A stretch of 13,950 bases of DNA from Cephalothrix spiralis (taxonomy: Eukaryota > Nemertea > Palaeonemertea > Archinemertea > Cephalotrichidae), in contig JAUCNG010093325.1 of NCBI GenBank assembly GCA_032353305.1, positions 1 to 13,950 on the forward strand. Reading direction: 5' to 3'. Under the pieces are notes generated by a model that saw nothing but the letters and a program-made list of their open reading frames with translations, had not been told where the DNA came from and did not search any database. The position numbers were made by a program, and so were the translations under genes. Below are positions 1 to 8,566 of this stretch, piece after piece; within the stretch, counting starts at the first letter, position 1, and every line of letters starts with the position of its first letter.

Positions 1-103
1 CCGCGATCACACAAGAGATGCGAGAAAGGACGTTCGTACACTTGGATCATCTGATCGATCATCTGATCTTCTCACTCACTCACTCACTCACTCGCTCACT
101 CGG
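1..103. repeat. Simple repeats at the left edge
   Basis: A perfect 12-base unit GATCATCTGATC occurs twice in tandem at 45-68. It is followed by a (CTCA)n microsatellite at about 71-102, broken by one CTCG. No coding potential is visible here. Confidence 0.85.
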
Positions 104-601
104 CACATTTCACTTGCACATTGCACTTAATTTCCTATAATCCCATTCAATAACTACTGCTTAGTATGAGCTAAAACATGGCTAAAAAGTCATAGATGGG
201 TTACAAAAGTGCCATGTGCGCCGCCCATTTCAAGAAACTTTGGTTGACCTTTACGATATGTCAATTTGACGTTGAAAAAATGGTGATAACGTTTCCAAGA
301 GCTTCCATATGGGAAAGAACATGCTGGGTATCCGGTATATGCCACTTAATCGATAAAAAATTAGATGTCCATGACGTAGGAAAAGATAGCGCCCCTCACT
401 TTTGCTTATAGTGTCTAACCAGAGCTGCTGAAAACTTCTAATTTGATGCACAGTTACAATAAGGTATAGCGTTAGATTATCGTCGTGTTTATAAATTGGG
501 ATTCACTCCCAAAGGCCGCTCAAGAATCATGCGGTTTTTGGCGTGGATTTGTTTTTGTAAGAGTGCAAATTTTCAATGCACAAAATATATACTTTGCACT
601 G
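104..601. other. Non-coding stretch, no gene seen
   Basis: Short chance frames exist on both strands here (for example 196-411 plus and 251-451 minus), but they overlap each other and show no recognisable domain. One small hairpin is present: AGTGCAAA at 562-569 pairs with TTTGCACT at 593-600. Confidence 0.6.
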
Positions 602-604
602 TAA

Positions 605-718
605 GAGGCCGTCCATAAAGTACGTACACTCGAAAGGAAGGGAAGTCTGAGATTTGAAAAATATCCCTAAATACGCATACTAAAAAATAGGGTACGATGG
701 GTCAATTTGGACGGCCCC
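605..718. mobile_element. Short non-autonomous inverted-repeat element (MITE-like)
   Basis: The 114-bp element has terminal inverted repeats GAGGCCGTCCA (605-615) and the reverse complement of GGGGCCGTCCA (708-718), 10 of 11 matching. It is flanked on both sides by TAA (602-604 and 719-721), which fits a 3-bp target duplication. The left end runs into 'GTCCATAAAGTACGTAC', a string I associate with dispersed repeats in many invertebrate genomes. TWA target duplications are typical of PIF/Harbinger elements, so that superfamily is an inference. No coding capacity. Confidence 0.6.
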
Positions 719-721
719 TAA

Positions 722-1429
722 AATGCGCTTTTAGTATCAGCCTGTTTGCGCAATTATTATGAAAAGGTAAGTAGGAGCCTACGAAAGGCCATATGCTACT
801 CTTTTTATCTCTCTATGAGGTCTTACCAATGGATTTCACTTGAGGTCCGACCGACTTGCTCAGTTGACAGGGGCTAGACTGAATGATCGTGACGTCATCC
901 AAATGGAGAAATTGGACAGCCTACCCGGGTATCTGTAGACTGGAAACGATTAACGCATAAAAAGACGTAATATTGGGAGCATTAATCGATTTAAAAACCG
1001 AATAGACAAGTACTATAGGAATCACGGGAAGATATGAATATTTGGAGATTTTATTTCTGGCATTGGTTGCTATGGGACCCTCGGGTACCCAAACCGTAAC
1101 CTTATTAAATAAGAAAGAAATTAAAGAAAATATCACTGGGAGTAATTTTTAATCATTTTTTCAGACTTATTTTTGTGCTGTAAGAGATGGCGTTATCATT
1201 CACGTGTCAACAGAAATTCGAAACACGCTCCGGTACCCAAAGGTAAGAAGAAAAAAAACAAAGATTAAATATAACCAGATAGTACCAATATAATTTTGTC
1301 CGGTGAGCACTTGTTCATTCAGGGCCCGAATACTCCATCCGGGGCCAAGGAAGACGCGACTCGTAGTGAGAGACCCGAATGCCGAACCTATACAATATTT
1401 ATCGTAATGTTTCATGGTGTTATATAAGG
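722..1429. other. Non-coding stretch, no gene seen
   Basis: No domain-bearing frame was found. A perfect TGACGTCA (CRE-type palindrome) lies at 890-897 and CACGTG (E-box) at 1201-1206; one of each is near chance in this length. The string GGTACCCAAA recurs at about 1083 and 1232 with A-rich sequence after it, possibly a decayed repeat. Confidence 0.5.
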
Positions 1430-1562
1430 TATATTACATACATGTACCTTTGTCACCGGGTATAAGTCGTATAAGATATACACGAGTTTTTTGCGTGTTC
1501 TAAACGCGTCCAAAACGAGTTAATATCTTATACCCGGAGACAAAGGTACCGTATGTAATATT
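1430..1562. repeat. Fold-back element, arms about 36 bp
   Basis: The left arm 1430-1466 and right arm 1527-1562 are inverted copies with a few mismatches. Each contains ATATTACATAC, a version of TACCTTTGTC and CGGGTATAAG. The loop is about 60 bp, with a nested partial repeat of the ATAAGATAT motif. The structure resembles a MITE or a fold-back remnant. A clear target duplication is not visible. Confidence 0.7.
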
Positions 1563-1893
1563 CATTGTATTTAGCAACTTTTAGGGTATTTTTAACTATT
1601 TTCAAATCATTTAAGTCAGTATTTGTGTACAGTTTTAGAGGGTTCTCAAAATGGACAATAGGCGTCTCAAACAGTCGCTTTTGGACTAAAAGAAGGCCGA
1701 AATGACACTTAATTGCTTAAAATTATAGACTTTTGAATTCGGTCCTTAATTGTGCTCGAACATTACACACTTATATGTCGTCAAACTTGTGCGTTTTAGA
1801 CACTCTAGTGAACGAATCACCATTAGCAAGTCTACCAGAGCACCTTAGGATTTGACTTTTATTGGAAGCCTTCTCGGAAGCCTCGCTTTGGAA

Positions 1894-2055
1894 GGCCTCA
1901 TTACCATAATACAGGCTGTATTACATAGCCGATTGAACTTCGACAACTGTCGGGTATGCAAATTACCTCGGTGTGAAAGAAACTTACTTCGGACGGCCTA
2001 ATTACCATAATACAGGCTGTATTACATAGCCGATTGAACTTCGGCAAATGTCGGG
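1894..2055. repeat. Direct repeat, two copies of about 61 bp, 101 bp apart
   Basis: Copy 1 (1894-1954) and copy 2 (1995-2055) differ at only about four positions. Both contain a near-palindrome, TAATACAGGCTGTATTA, followed by CATAGCCGATTGAACTTCG. The bases just upstream of each copy differ, so this looks like a local duplication of part of a dispersed element. Confidence 0.8.
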
Positions 2056-2361
2056 ACACTGTTTACAAGAAATACAAAGTCTAAAAAGAGACGCAACGTG
2101 TTAAATACATATATATTCCAGTGAAATATCAGTGTGGCGGATGCTAGGAGTCTCCTATTAACATCTAATATATTTAATCTACACAGGGAGAGGTCATGGA
2201 AAAGATTGGCAGACCCTACGCTGAGTAGGGTTGCTACATTTAGGAGTCAAAAACCATTTTTTTCACCACCTTTTTTCAATTTTTTCTTTCTCTGTTTTTC
2301 TACCATTATTATTACTTATATCGATATAAGTACATTTAGTAGCAAAACCTAGCAAAACGAC

Positions 2362-2600
2362 AAAAATTGGGTGGGTGGTCAAAATTTTTAGAAAAAAATT
2401 GGTGCGTTGTGGAAAAATTGGAAAAAGTTTGATTAAAAAATCTGGGCCGCAGGAAACATTTTCAACCGTGTGCAAAAAATAGGTGTGTGTGGTCTAAAAA
2501 TTGGCACAGTGGAAAAAGGGGTCGGTGTGGTCAAAAAAGACAATTTGCCAATTTTTTCCATGCCATTTTGTGGGTGGGTGGGTACCTCAACCCAATGTTT
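2362..2600. repeat. Degenerate GT-rich/A-tract repeat
   Basis: The motif GTGTGGTC followed by an A-tract recurs at about 2371, 2485 and 2524 in diverged forms, between many copies of AAAAATTGG. A pyrimidine-rich tract (2256-2300) precedes it. It reads as a degraded minisatellite. The short frames across it (2134-2352, 2470-2690) are low-complexity and not credible genes. Confidence 0.45.
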
Positions 2601-3260
2601 GGCCTATGTGTCTGCCAATTTTTCTTTGATCTACACCAAATACAATTTTTTCTACTCTACATCATAAGACTTTTATTTATGCGACTTTAAAGAAGAAATT
2701 CGACAAATAATGGCAGAAGATTATTGTAGGCTTTTAAAAGTTATAATCCAATGATAAGTAATTTGAATGCTTGCATTGTATTGCTATGTGATAAGTCATA
2801 TACTAATTCTAAAAGCTTTAAGATTGACATATCAGTCTGACACGTATGGTTAGTTTTCAATAGACACAAAAATAGGTTTAGGAATCGAAAAAACGTATTC
2901 ATGTATGTATAGATTTGTAATAGACGCTCTAAAAATACATTGAACCAATAATTAAAATAGAAAGCTAGTTATTTACACAGCGATTTGTATGGTAAATTGT
3001 GACAGAGAGGTTTATTAAATAAATTTTTATTATCAAATAAGAGTGCATGAATATGGATTATACTTTATAGAGACGTTTGATGCATGTGAGTACTTCATTC
3101 GAAAGTTTATATCACTGAAGTCCATCTCTAAGAAAGATTAGATTTTAAGAAATTGTCATCAAGAATATATACAACTGACGGTTTACAAAGACATTCAGAT
3201 GGTGATCGATTAGTACTTTGATACACATAAGAACTGTTATAAATCTGAAAGTCTCGAAAA
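2601..3260. other. AT-rich upstream region of the ankyrin-kinase gene
   Basis: No ORF or repeat stands out. It should hold the promoter and 5' UTR of the downstream gene. A TATAAA at 3238-3243 is only about 20 bases before the ATG, too close to be a convincing TATA box unless the 5' UTR is tiny. No bona fide promoter element can be assigned from sequence alone. Confidence 0.4.
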
Positions 3261-6098
3261 ATGAATCCAACATTAAACAGTAGGCCTAGCGAGCTCTTAA
3301 AAGATTTCGAAAATGCAAGATCTGATTATGAGGCTTGTATTCTTATTAACAACATCTGGCCAAAAATTGAGCAAAGTTATGATCGTACAAGTTGTTATTC
3401 GAACTCATTGGTTTTATGGGAATCAGTTCAAGGTATATTCTCGACAAAGGGATTTTGTGCAGCACAAAAACTGCTTGAACTGATTTCTGATTCTAAAAAG
3501 TTGATGAAAAGAAGTTTAAATCGGCAGCCTAGAGCGCTTATTGCAGCTGAAGACAAGAAACACACATCAGTTTTACACTTAGCAAGCGTATGCGATATAA
3601 ACAATATTGTATACCTATTGATAGAATCAGGGTGTCCGTTGAATAAAGAAAATGGCGAAAACAAAACTGCCTTGCATTGTGCAATTGAAGGGGGACATAC
3701 TGTCATTGTACGTTCGCTTGTAGAAGCAGGTTGTTCCATTGATATGGGGGACAGCGAAGGTAAAACTGCCTTACATTATCTGTGTGAAAAACACTTACCT
3801 AATACTAGACTTAATGTTCATTTCTATAAATCATTAATATCTGATGTAGCAGTTGTAGGGTTTCTAATAGAATCAGGTAGTGATATAAATAAGATAAGTA
3901 AAGGAGGCAAAACGGCTCTACACTATGCGAGCGGAATAGGAAATGCTAACATTGTACGTTTGCTTGTAGAAAAAGGTTGTTCCATTGATATTGGGGACTG
4001 CGAAGGTAAAACCGCCTTACATTATCTGTGTGAAAAATACGTACCTGATATTAGATATGAATCTGATGCTGCACTTGTACAGTTTCTGATAGAATCAGGA
4101 TGTGATCCAAATAAGATAAGTAAAGAAGGCAAAACTGCTCTACACTATGCTAGCGGAAATGGAAAAATTGTACGTTTGCTGGTAAAAGCAGGTTGTCCAA
4201 TTGATTTGGTAGATAGCGAAGGTAAAACTGCATTACATTATCTGTGTGATAGATGTGAATCTGATGCTGGACTTGTACGTTTTCTGATAGAATCAGGATG
4301 TGATATAAATAATACATGCAAAGAAGGCAAAACTGCCCTACATTGTGCAAGCATAAGGGGATACGTTGACATTTTATGTTTGCTTATAAAAGCAGGTTGT
4401 CTAATTGATTTGGAAGATAGCAAAGGTAGAAATGCCTTACATTATGCAATCATAAGGCAACATACTGACATTGTACGTTTGCTCGTAAATGCGAAATGTA
4501 CGTTCAATTTAAAAGACAACGAGGGAAAAACTGCCTTACATTATGCAATCATAAGGGAACATACTGATGTTGTTCGTTTGCTTGTAGAAGCAGGTTGTCC
4601 AATAGATTTGGAAGATAGCGAAGGTAAAACTGTATTACATTATCAGTGTGATAGATGGGGATCTGATGTCGCACTTGTACGTTTTCTGATAGAATCAGGA
4701 TGTGATCATTATAAGATAAGTAAAGAAGGCAAAACGGCTCTACACTATGCAAGCGGAAATGGACAAACTAGCATTGTACGTTTGCTTGTTAAAGCAGGTT
4801 TTCCAATTGATTTGGAAGATAGCGAAGGTAAAACTGTATTACATTATCTGTGTGCAAAATACACACCTGATGCTGGAATTGTACGTTTTCTGGTAGAATC
4901 AGGATGTGATATAAAAAAGACATGTAGAGAAGGTAAAACTGTATTACATTATCTGTGTGATAGATATGAATCTGATGCTGCACTTGTACAGTTTGTGATA
5001 GAATCAGGATGTGATCCAAATAAGATAAGTAAAGAAGGCAAAACGGCTCTACATTATGCAAGCGGAAATGGACATACTAGCATTGTACGTTTGCTTGTTA
5101 GAGCAGGTTGTCCAATTGATTTGGAAGATAGTGAAGGTAAAACTGTATTACATTATCTGTGTGCAAAATACACACCTGATGCTGGAATTGTACGTTTTCT
5201 GGTAGAATCAGGATGTGATATAAATAAGACATGTAGAGAAGGCAAATCTGCCTTACATTGTGCAACCAAAAGTGAAAATGCTGACATTACACGCTTTCTT
5301 GTAAAAGCAGGTTGTCCGATTGATTTAGAAGATAGCGAAGGTAAAACAGCCTTACATTATTTGTGTGAAACACATAAACTTGAACCTTTAAGTTTTGTGA
5401 TAGGTAGGGTTGCAAGTAAAGATAGCGAAGCGGCTTCACATCATGCAAGTGAAATACGATATCTTACAAATTTGCTCATAGATGCAGGTTGTCAGACTGA
5501 TTTGGTAGATTACAAAGGTAGAACTGCCTTACATTATGCAAGTATAGGTGGAAATGCTAATATAGCTCATTTGCTTATCAATGCAGGTTGTCCGTTGAAT
5601 TCATTTGATAAGAACGGCAATACTGCTTTACACTTTGCTTGTAAAGAAAATCATCACGATATTTTCTGTATTCTTATCAAATATGGATGTTTCGCAAACC
5701 TGGCAACAAGCATTGGATGTGGTGACTCTCTGCTGCACTGTGCTACAAGATTCCAAAGAATCAAAATGGTTGATGAAATTTTGAAAACAATGAGCAATAA
5801 AGATGGTATTGATTCAATTAATGTAATCAAGCAAACTGCATTGCATATAGCAGTTAGTTCTAATGCAAGAAATTCATTCAAGATAGCAATATCATTAGAA
5901 CAGGCTGGTGCAAATCTTAACTACAAAGATGTTGATGGCTTTACAGCATTAGATCGGGCGGCAGAGAATAACAACATTGATTTCATAAGATATGTGATTG
6001 ACAATGACAACTGCAAATATGTGAATGAGCTATTTGAAAATGCACTGCTGCTGAAAATGGCAATTTTGAAGTTTTATCCATCTTGCTACGTCATTTAG
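3261..6098 (+). CDS. Multi-ankyrin-repeat protein, N-terminal part of a frameshifted ankyrin-kinase gene
   Basis: This 945-codon frame starts at an ATG with A-rich context (A at -3) and an in-frame TGA at 3246-3248, so the start is well bounded. Residues 1-100 form a helical-looking leader without a recognised domain. From about residue 101 there are roughly 23-24 ankyrin repeats, recognised by the TALH core and the following helix (for example KTALHYASGNG then IVRLLV). Two types alternate: a 33-residue form and a 35-residue form with YLC in place of YAS. Nearly every repeat ends in (A/S)GC instead of the common GA. Ankyrin repeats are protein-binding scaffolds, so this part probably recruits partners or substrates for the kinase that follows. 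The last residues before the stop at 6096 are not ankyrin-like, whereas the overlapping frame continues the repeat. The natural product is therefore probably a fusion of about 1,390 residues. It is intronless, and its ligand is unknown. Confidence 0.9.
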   Translation: MNPTLNSRPSELLKDFENARSDYEACILINNIWPKIEQSYDRTSCYSNSLVLWESVQGIFSTKGFCAAQKLLELISDSKKLMKRSLNRQPRALIAAEDKKHTSVLHLASVCDINNIVYLLIESGCPLNKENGENKTALHCAIEGGHTVIVRSLVEAGCSIDMGDSEGKTALHYLCEKHLPNTRLNVHFYKSLISDVAVVGFLIESGSDINKISKGGKTALHYASGIGNANIVRLLVEKGCSIDIGDCEGKTALHYLCEKYVPDIRYESDAALVQFLIESGCDPNKISKEGKTALHYASGNGKIVRLLVKAGCPIDLVDSEGKTALHYLCDRCESDAGLVRFLIESGCDINNTCKEGKTALHCASIRGYVDILCLLIKAGCLIDLEDSKGRNALHYAIIRQHTDIVRLLVNAKCTFNLKDNEGKTALHYAIIREHTDVVRLLVEAGCPIDLEDSEGKTVLHYQCDRWGSDVALVRFLIESGCDHYKISKEGKTALHYASGNGQTSIVRLLVKAGFPIDLEDSEGKTVLHYLCAKYTPDAGIVRFLVESGCDIKKTCREGKTVLHYLCDRYESDAALVQFVIESGCDPNKISKEGKTALHYASGNGHTSIVRLLVRAGCPIDLEDSEGKTVLHYLCAKYTPDAGIVRFLVESGCDINKTCREGKSALHCATKSENADITRFLVKAGCPIDLEDSEGKTALHYLCETHKLEPLSFVIGRVASKDSEAASHHASEIRYLTNLLIDAGCQTDLVDYKGRTALHYASIGGNANIAHLLINAGCPLNSFDKNGNTALHFACKENHHDIFCILIKYGCFANLATSIGCGDSLLHCATRFQRIKMVDEILKTMSNKDGIDSINVIKQTALHIAVSSNARNSFKIAISLEQAGANLNYKDVDGFTALDRAAENNNIDFIRYVIDNDNCKYVNELFENALLLKMAILKFYPSCYVI
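4731..5224 (+). repeat. Recent internal duplication within the ankyrin array (309-bp period)
   Basis: Bases 4731-4915 and 5040-5224 are about 97% identical, with roughly six differences in 185 bp, at an offset of exactly 309 bp. That is 103 codons, or three ankyrin repeats (33+35+35 residues), so the reading frame is kept. It points to recent unequal crossing-over or gene conversion. It also explains why two 35-residue repeats stand side by side (about 4831-5039), breaking the alternating pattern. Confidence 0.85.
6035..6065 (+). other. Frame junction between the ankyrin and kinase frames
   Basis: The ankyrin frame reads NELFENALL up to about 6050. The frame one base back then reads AENGNFEVLSILLRH, which completes a normal ankyrin helix pair. 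Together they make a repeat with only slight shortening, so a single missing base (or equivalent indel) near the CTGCTGCTG run at 6045-6053 explains the break. No canonical slippery heptamer for programmed -1 frameshifting is visible. The choices are an assembly or read error, a polymorphism, or a recent inactivating mutation. Confidence 0.75.
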
Positions 6099-7429
6099 CA
6101 AAGGATGAAAATATCGAGGTAGAACTGATTTCTCAGCCGGTGAAAAACGTGTTAGAAAGTAAAATAAAAAAGTTAGAAATTTGCGAAAAACATCTTGAAA
6201 AACATCATAAAATCCTTTCTATACCGTCCTTTTTGGCCCTCATTAAAATAAAAGAAAACAAAGATCGCCTGTCGCTGATACTTGGAAACAAAAACATTAA
6301 ACTTCAAGAAGCATTTGGTGAACAAAGCATTCAGGCTTTGATAAAAATAGCAATAGAGTCAGAAGAAGACAACCTCATCAAAAGAGTTGAGAAGGGTATT
6401 GAACTGGGGAGAGGCAATTTTGGTCAGGTTTTCAAAGGTGTAATACAGTCGAATGATGGCCGGAGTTTCGAAATTGCCATGAAATGTGCAGCAACAGACG
6501 ATAAACATAACGAATCGTTCTCGATTCACAAAGATGAGGCATCCAAAATGAGGTCTCTAATTCACAAGAACGTTGTTAAATTAATCGGTACTGATCTACG
6601 GGAAATGTGTATCGATGGACAATATCGAATGTGTATGGTTCTATTTATGGAACTCTGTAGGGAAGATTGTGTGAAATATTTCATCAGAGACGGTGAAATA
6701 TTTGACAGAAATCCAGGCAAAATAGGTGATATCGTTCACGATGAAGATATTACATTTAAGCTGAAAAGAGCACAATTTAATGTTACACATACTGCAATTC
6801 AGATCATGGAGGGATTGAACTTCCTTCATAAGAATGATATCATCCATCGTGACTTAAAATTAGCAAATATTCTAATTTCGTTCAAAAACGAAGCCAAGAT
6901 AACAGATTTTGGGTTATCTTGCAAAGTCCAATCCAAGGATGCAGAAACATTTGCAGGAACTTTAGTATACTCTGCACCTGAGGTTTTGAATAAGCCTAGA
7001 CAATATTCAAATGCCTCAGATATTTTCAGTTTCTCACTTATTTTGTATGAGATTTACTATGGCCAAATCTACTACAAACTGGGTGACTTTACAGATATCA
7101 GTTTGCAGCGAATAGTCGATCAAATACGATGCGGAAAAAGACCCAAATTCTCGACAAATGCACCACCCGATGACTTGATGAACTTGATCACAAGTTGTTG
7201 GAAACAGGATCCGGAGAATAGACCAACTGATAGTGAATGCTCGATCCAACTTAAAAAGTTTCTACAGAGTATCAAGGCTAGTAATTCTAAATGGGAAACA
7301 GAATTTCATGATCAGGCAGACCCATCTGTAGTACGACGCCCAGAACTTTTGTCTTCGGGATTGTCTAACATAGCCCCGCTTCCCAACTTTTCTGTGTTAT
7401 ATTCGAACATATCTTCATGTAGACATTAA
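6038..7429 (+). CDS. Protein kinase domain (Ser/Thr, TKL-like), C-terminal part of the ankyrin-kinase gene
   Basis: This frame opens after a TGA at 6035-6037 and has no plausible ATG before the kinase domain; the first codons continue an ankyrin helix (AENGNFEVLSILLRH). Counting from the TTG at 6083, the linker spans about residues 10-105. The kinase follows: Gly-loop GRGNFGQV (109-116), ATP lysine in AMK (K134), a candidate helix-C Glu (E152), catalytic HRDLKLAN (255-262, proton acceptor D257 at 6851), DFG (275-277), APE (298-300), helix-F Asp (D313) and the C-lobe Arg in DPENRP (R380). All catalytic residues are present, so phosphotransfer is expected. The lysine in HRDLK indicates Ser/Thr specificity. 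The SDIFSF and SCWKQDPENRP motifs resemble the TKL group. A polar insert (about 200-230) lies after the hinge, and a 50-residue tail has no known domain. It was most likely translated as one protein with the preceding ankyrin frame. Confidence 0.9.
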   Translation, partial: KCTAAENGNFEVLSILLRHLAKDENIEVELISQPVKNVLESKIKKLEICEKHLEKHHKILSIPSFLALIKIKENKDRLSLILGNKNIKLQEAFGEQSIQALIKIAIESEEDNLIKRVEKGIELGRGNFGQVFKGVIQSNDGRSFEIAMKCAATDDKHNESFSIHKDEASKMRSLIHKNVVKLIGTDLREMCIDGQYRMCMVLFMELCREDCVKYFIRDGEIFDRNPGKIGDIVHDEDITFKLKRAQFNVTHTAIQIMEGLNFLHKNDIIHRDLKLANILISFKNEAKITDFGLSCKVQSKDAETFAGTLVYSAPEVLNKPRQYSNASDIFSFSLILYEIYYGQIYYKLGDFTDISLQRIVDQIRCGKRPKFSTNAPPDDLMNLITSCWKQDPENRPTDSECSIQLKKFLQSIKASNSKWETEFHDQADPSVVRRPELLSSGLSNIAPLPNFSVLYSNISSCRH

Positions 7430-8112
7430 ATTGATGAGACATTTCAGTTCATGCGGTATATTCAACGACTGAATGCATGCTGCCAACAGTTTTGTTACCT
7501 TAAATAGTGCGTGGGTGCAGCCTCAAATGTTTCTACTACAGCATTTCTGGTCCAGCCAAAGAAGGAAAGAGTACTGTCCACTGTTTACCGCTGCATGTTC
7601 TTACGTTCTCAGAACGAAGTTTGAAAGAACAATGACGCCGGTGAAGCCCAGTTACTTTTCTTACGCCGAAACACCCATATGCATGGTCCTCGTGTTATCC
7701 CCGTCTCAGTGATATATGCGGCAACTCTATATAAAGCTCAATTTCAAATTTGTCACATATCACACCGATTAGATCGGTGCGCCGTAATTGAATCCTAGAC
7801 CCTAGCATACCCCTACCATACCCGGATATAAACCGAAACAAACCCCTGAAACCGCTACATCGATCGTGAAGTCACATCAATGTCACATCTTTGAAGAAGC
7901 TTATTTACCGCTGCATGTTCTTACGTTCTCAGAACGAAGTTTGAAGGACCGGACAAATACCAATTTTCGGAATCCTCGGAAGGAGAGCAATTTTTCATAT
8001 ATCGAAGATGACTATGAAACAAATCACAATTGCTATATTTGATTTAAAAATAGTTAATTTTTACAAATTTCGGATAAAAATGACTGAATGTTTTAATGAA
8101 CTGCGTTGAACA
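7430..8112 (+). other. Probable 3' UTR and downstream region of the ankyrin-kinase gene
   Basis: There is no coding signal. An open frame at 7473-7712 shows no domain and overlaps a direct repeat. A small hairpin, CACCGAT-TAG-ATCGGTG, lies at 7763-7779. The first AATAAA after the stop is at 8113, so this whole stretch could be transcribed as 3' UTR. Confidence 0.45.
7584..7946 (+). repeat. Perfect 43-bp direct repeat, 320 bp apart
   Basis: Bases 7584-7626 and 7904-7946 are identical. They begin TTTACCGCTGCATG and include the near-palindrome GTTCTCAGAAC. Perfect identity in non-coding DNA implies a recent duplication, perhaps long-terminal or target-linked. The sequence between the copies shows no transposon features. 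Confidence 0.85.
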
Positions 8113-8118
8113 AATAAA
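8113..8118 (+). terminator. Candidate poly(A) signal AATAAA of the ankyrin-kinase gene
   Basis: This is the first AATAAA after the kinase stop codon, 684 bases downstream, followed by a T/G-rich stretch (TTGTCC...TGTATTGTTCTG) that could be the downstream element. AT-rich surroundings make chance matches common; more AATAAA-like strings occur near 8327, so the assignment is provisional. Confidence 0.4.
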
Positions 8119-8566
8119 AGACTTTGTCCAGTCTATATGTATTGTTCTGATAGCTGTACTGTGTAGGGTTGGTACTATATATTAGTTTAAAACCGACAAT
8201 ATGTTAATTGTATATAGTTTATTCAATAGTTTGCTAAAAATAGCAAAACAATGGACTTTTTCCGGGATAACAAAAACATATAGTTAAGAGCAGGAGTGTT
8301 TAGAAAGTAGTTTCTTAAAATTAAAAATAAATCTCTTCATGCAGCATGTGTTTAAAAAAGTTGTGTATTTAAAATCAAAAAGCGCTAAATGTAACTTTAA
8401 ACTTTAAAAAATTTGAAGTCTTAAAATAAGTCTATTTTAATGTAAATGTGTGTTTTTTATGAAAAGAAAAACTTTGAATTTAAAAAATAAATAATGTAAA
8501 TAAGGTTTGTTTTTAAAATGTGAATACGACCAACGAACTCTGTAGAAATATAGAGAAAAAAAAGAT
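8119..8566. other. Very AT-rich non-coding stretch
   Basis: Runs of A and T with TTTAAAA-type words dominate. No ORF, strong repeat or RNA gene is recognisable. Confidence 0.5.

Noticed and set aside
1201-1206. CACGTG E-box (and TGACGTCA sites at 890 and 9697) as clock-gene control elements
   Set aside because: A six-base palindrome is expected about three times by chance in 14 kb, and the per promoter is not located. They are noted but not claimed.
921-1415. Two 71-codon minus-strand frames, one hydrophobic
   Set aside because: No supporting domain, splice signals or codon pattern was found. The hydrophobic look follows from AT-rich DNA.
3428-5881. Several minus-strand frames across the ankyrin gene
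   Set aside because: They are antisense shadows of the ankyrin repeats: they repeat the same composition and have no independent domain.
6021-6098. A 78-bp GTGAAT...TTTAG intron that might join the ankyrin and kinase frames
   Set aside because: Its length is a multiple of three, so the frame does not change, and translation after it reaches TAG within eight codons. It would also delete good ankyrin sequence.
6083-7429. The kinase as an independent gene starting at TTG 6083
   Set aside because: TTG is not a normal eukaryotic start, the first ATG lies inside the kinase N-lobe, and the sequence just upstream is an ankyrin helix. A frameshifted fusion explains it better.
7473-7712. 79-codon plus-strand frame after the kinase
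   Set aside because: It has no domain, odd composition, and part of it is a non-coding direct repeat copied at 7904. It is probably 3' UTR.
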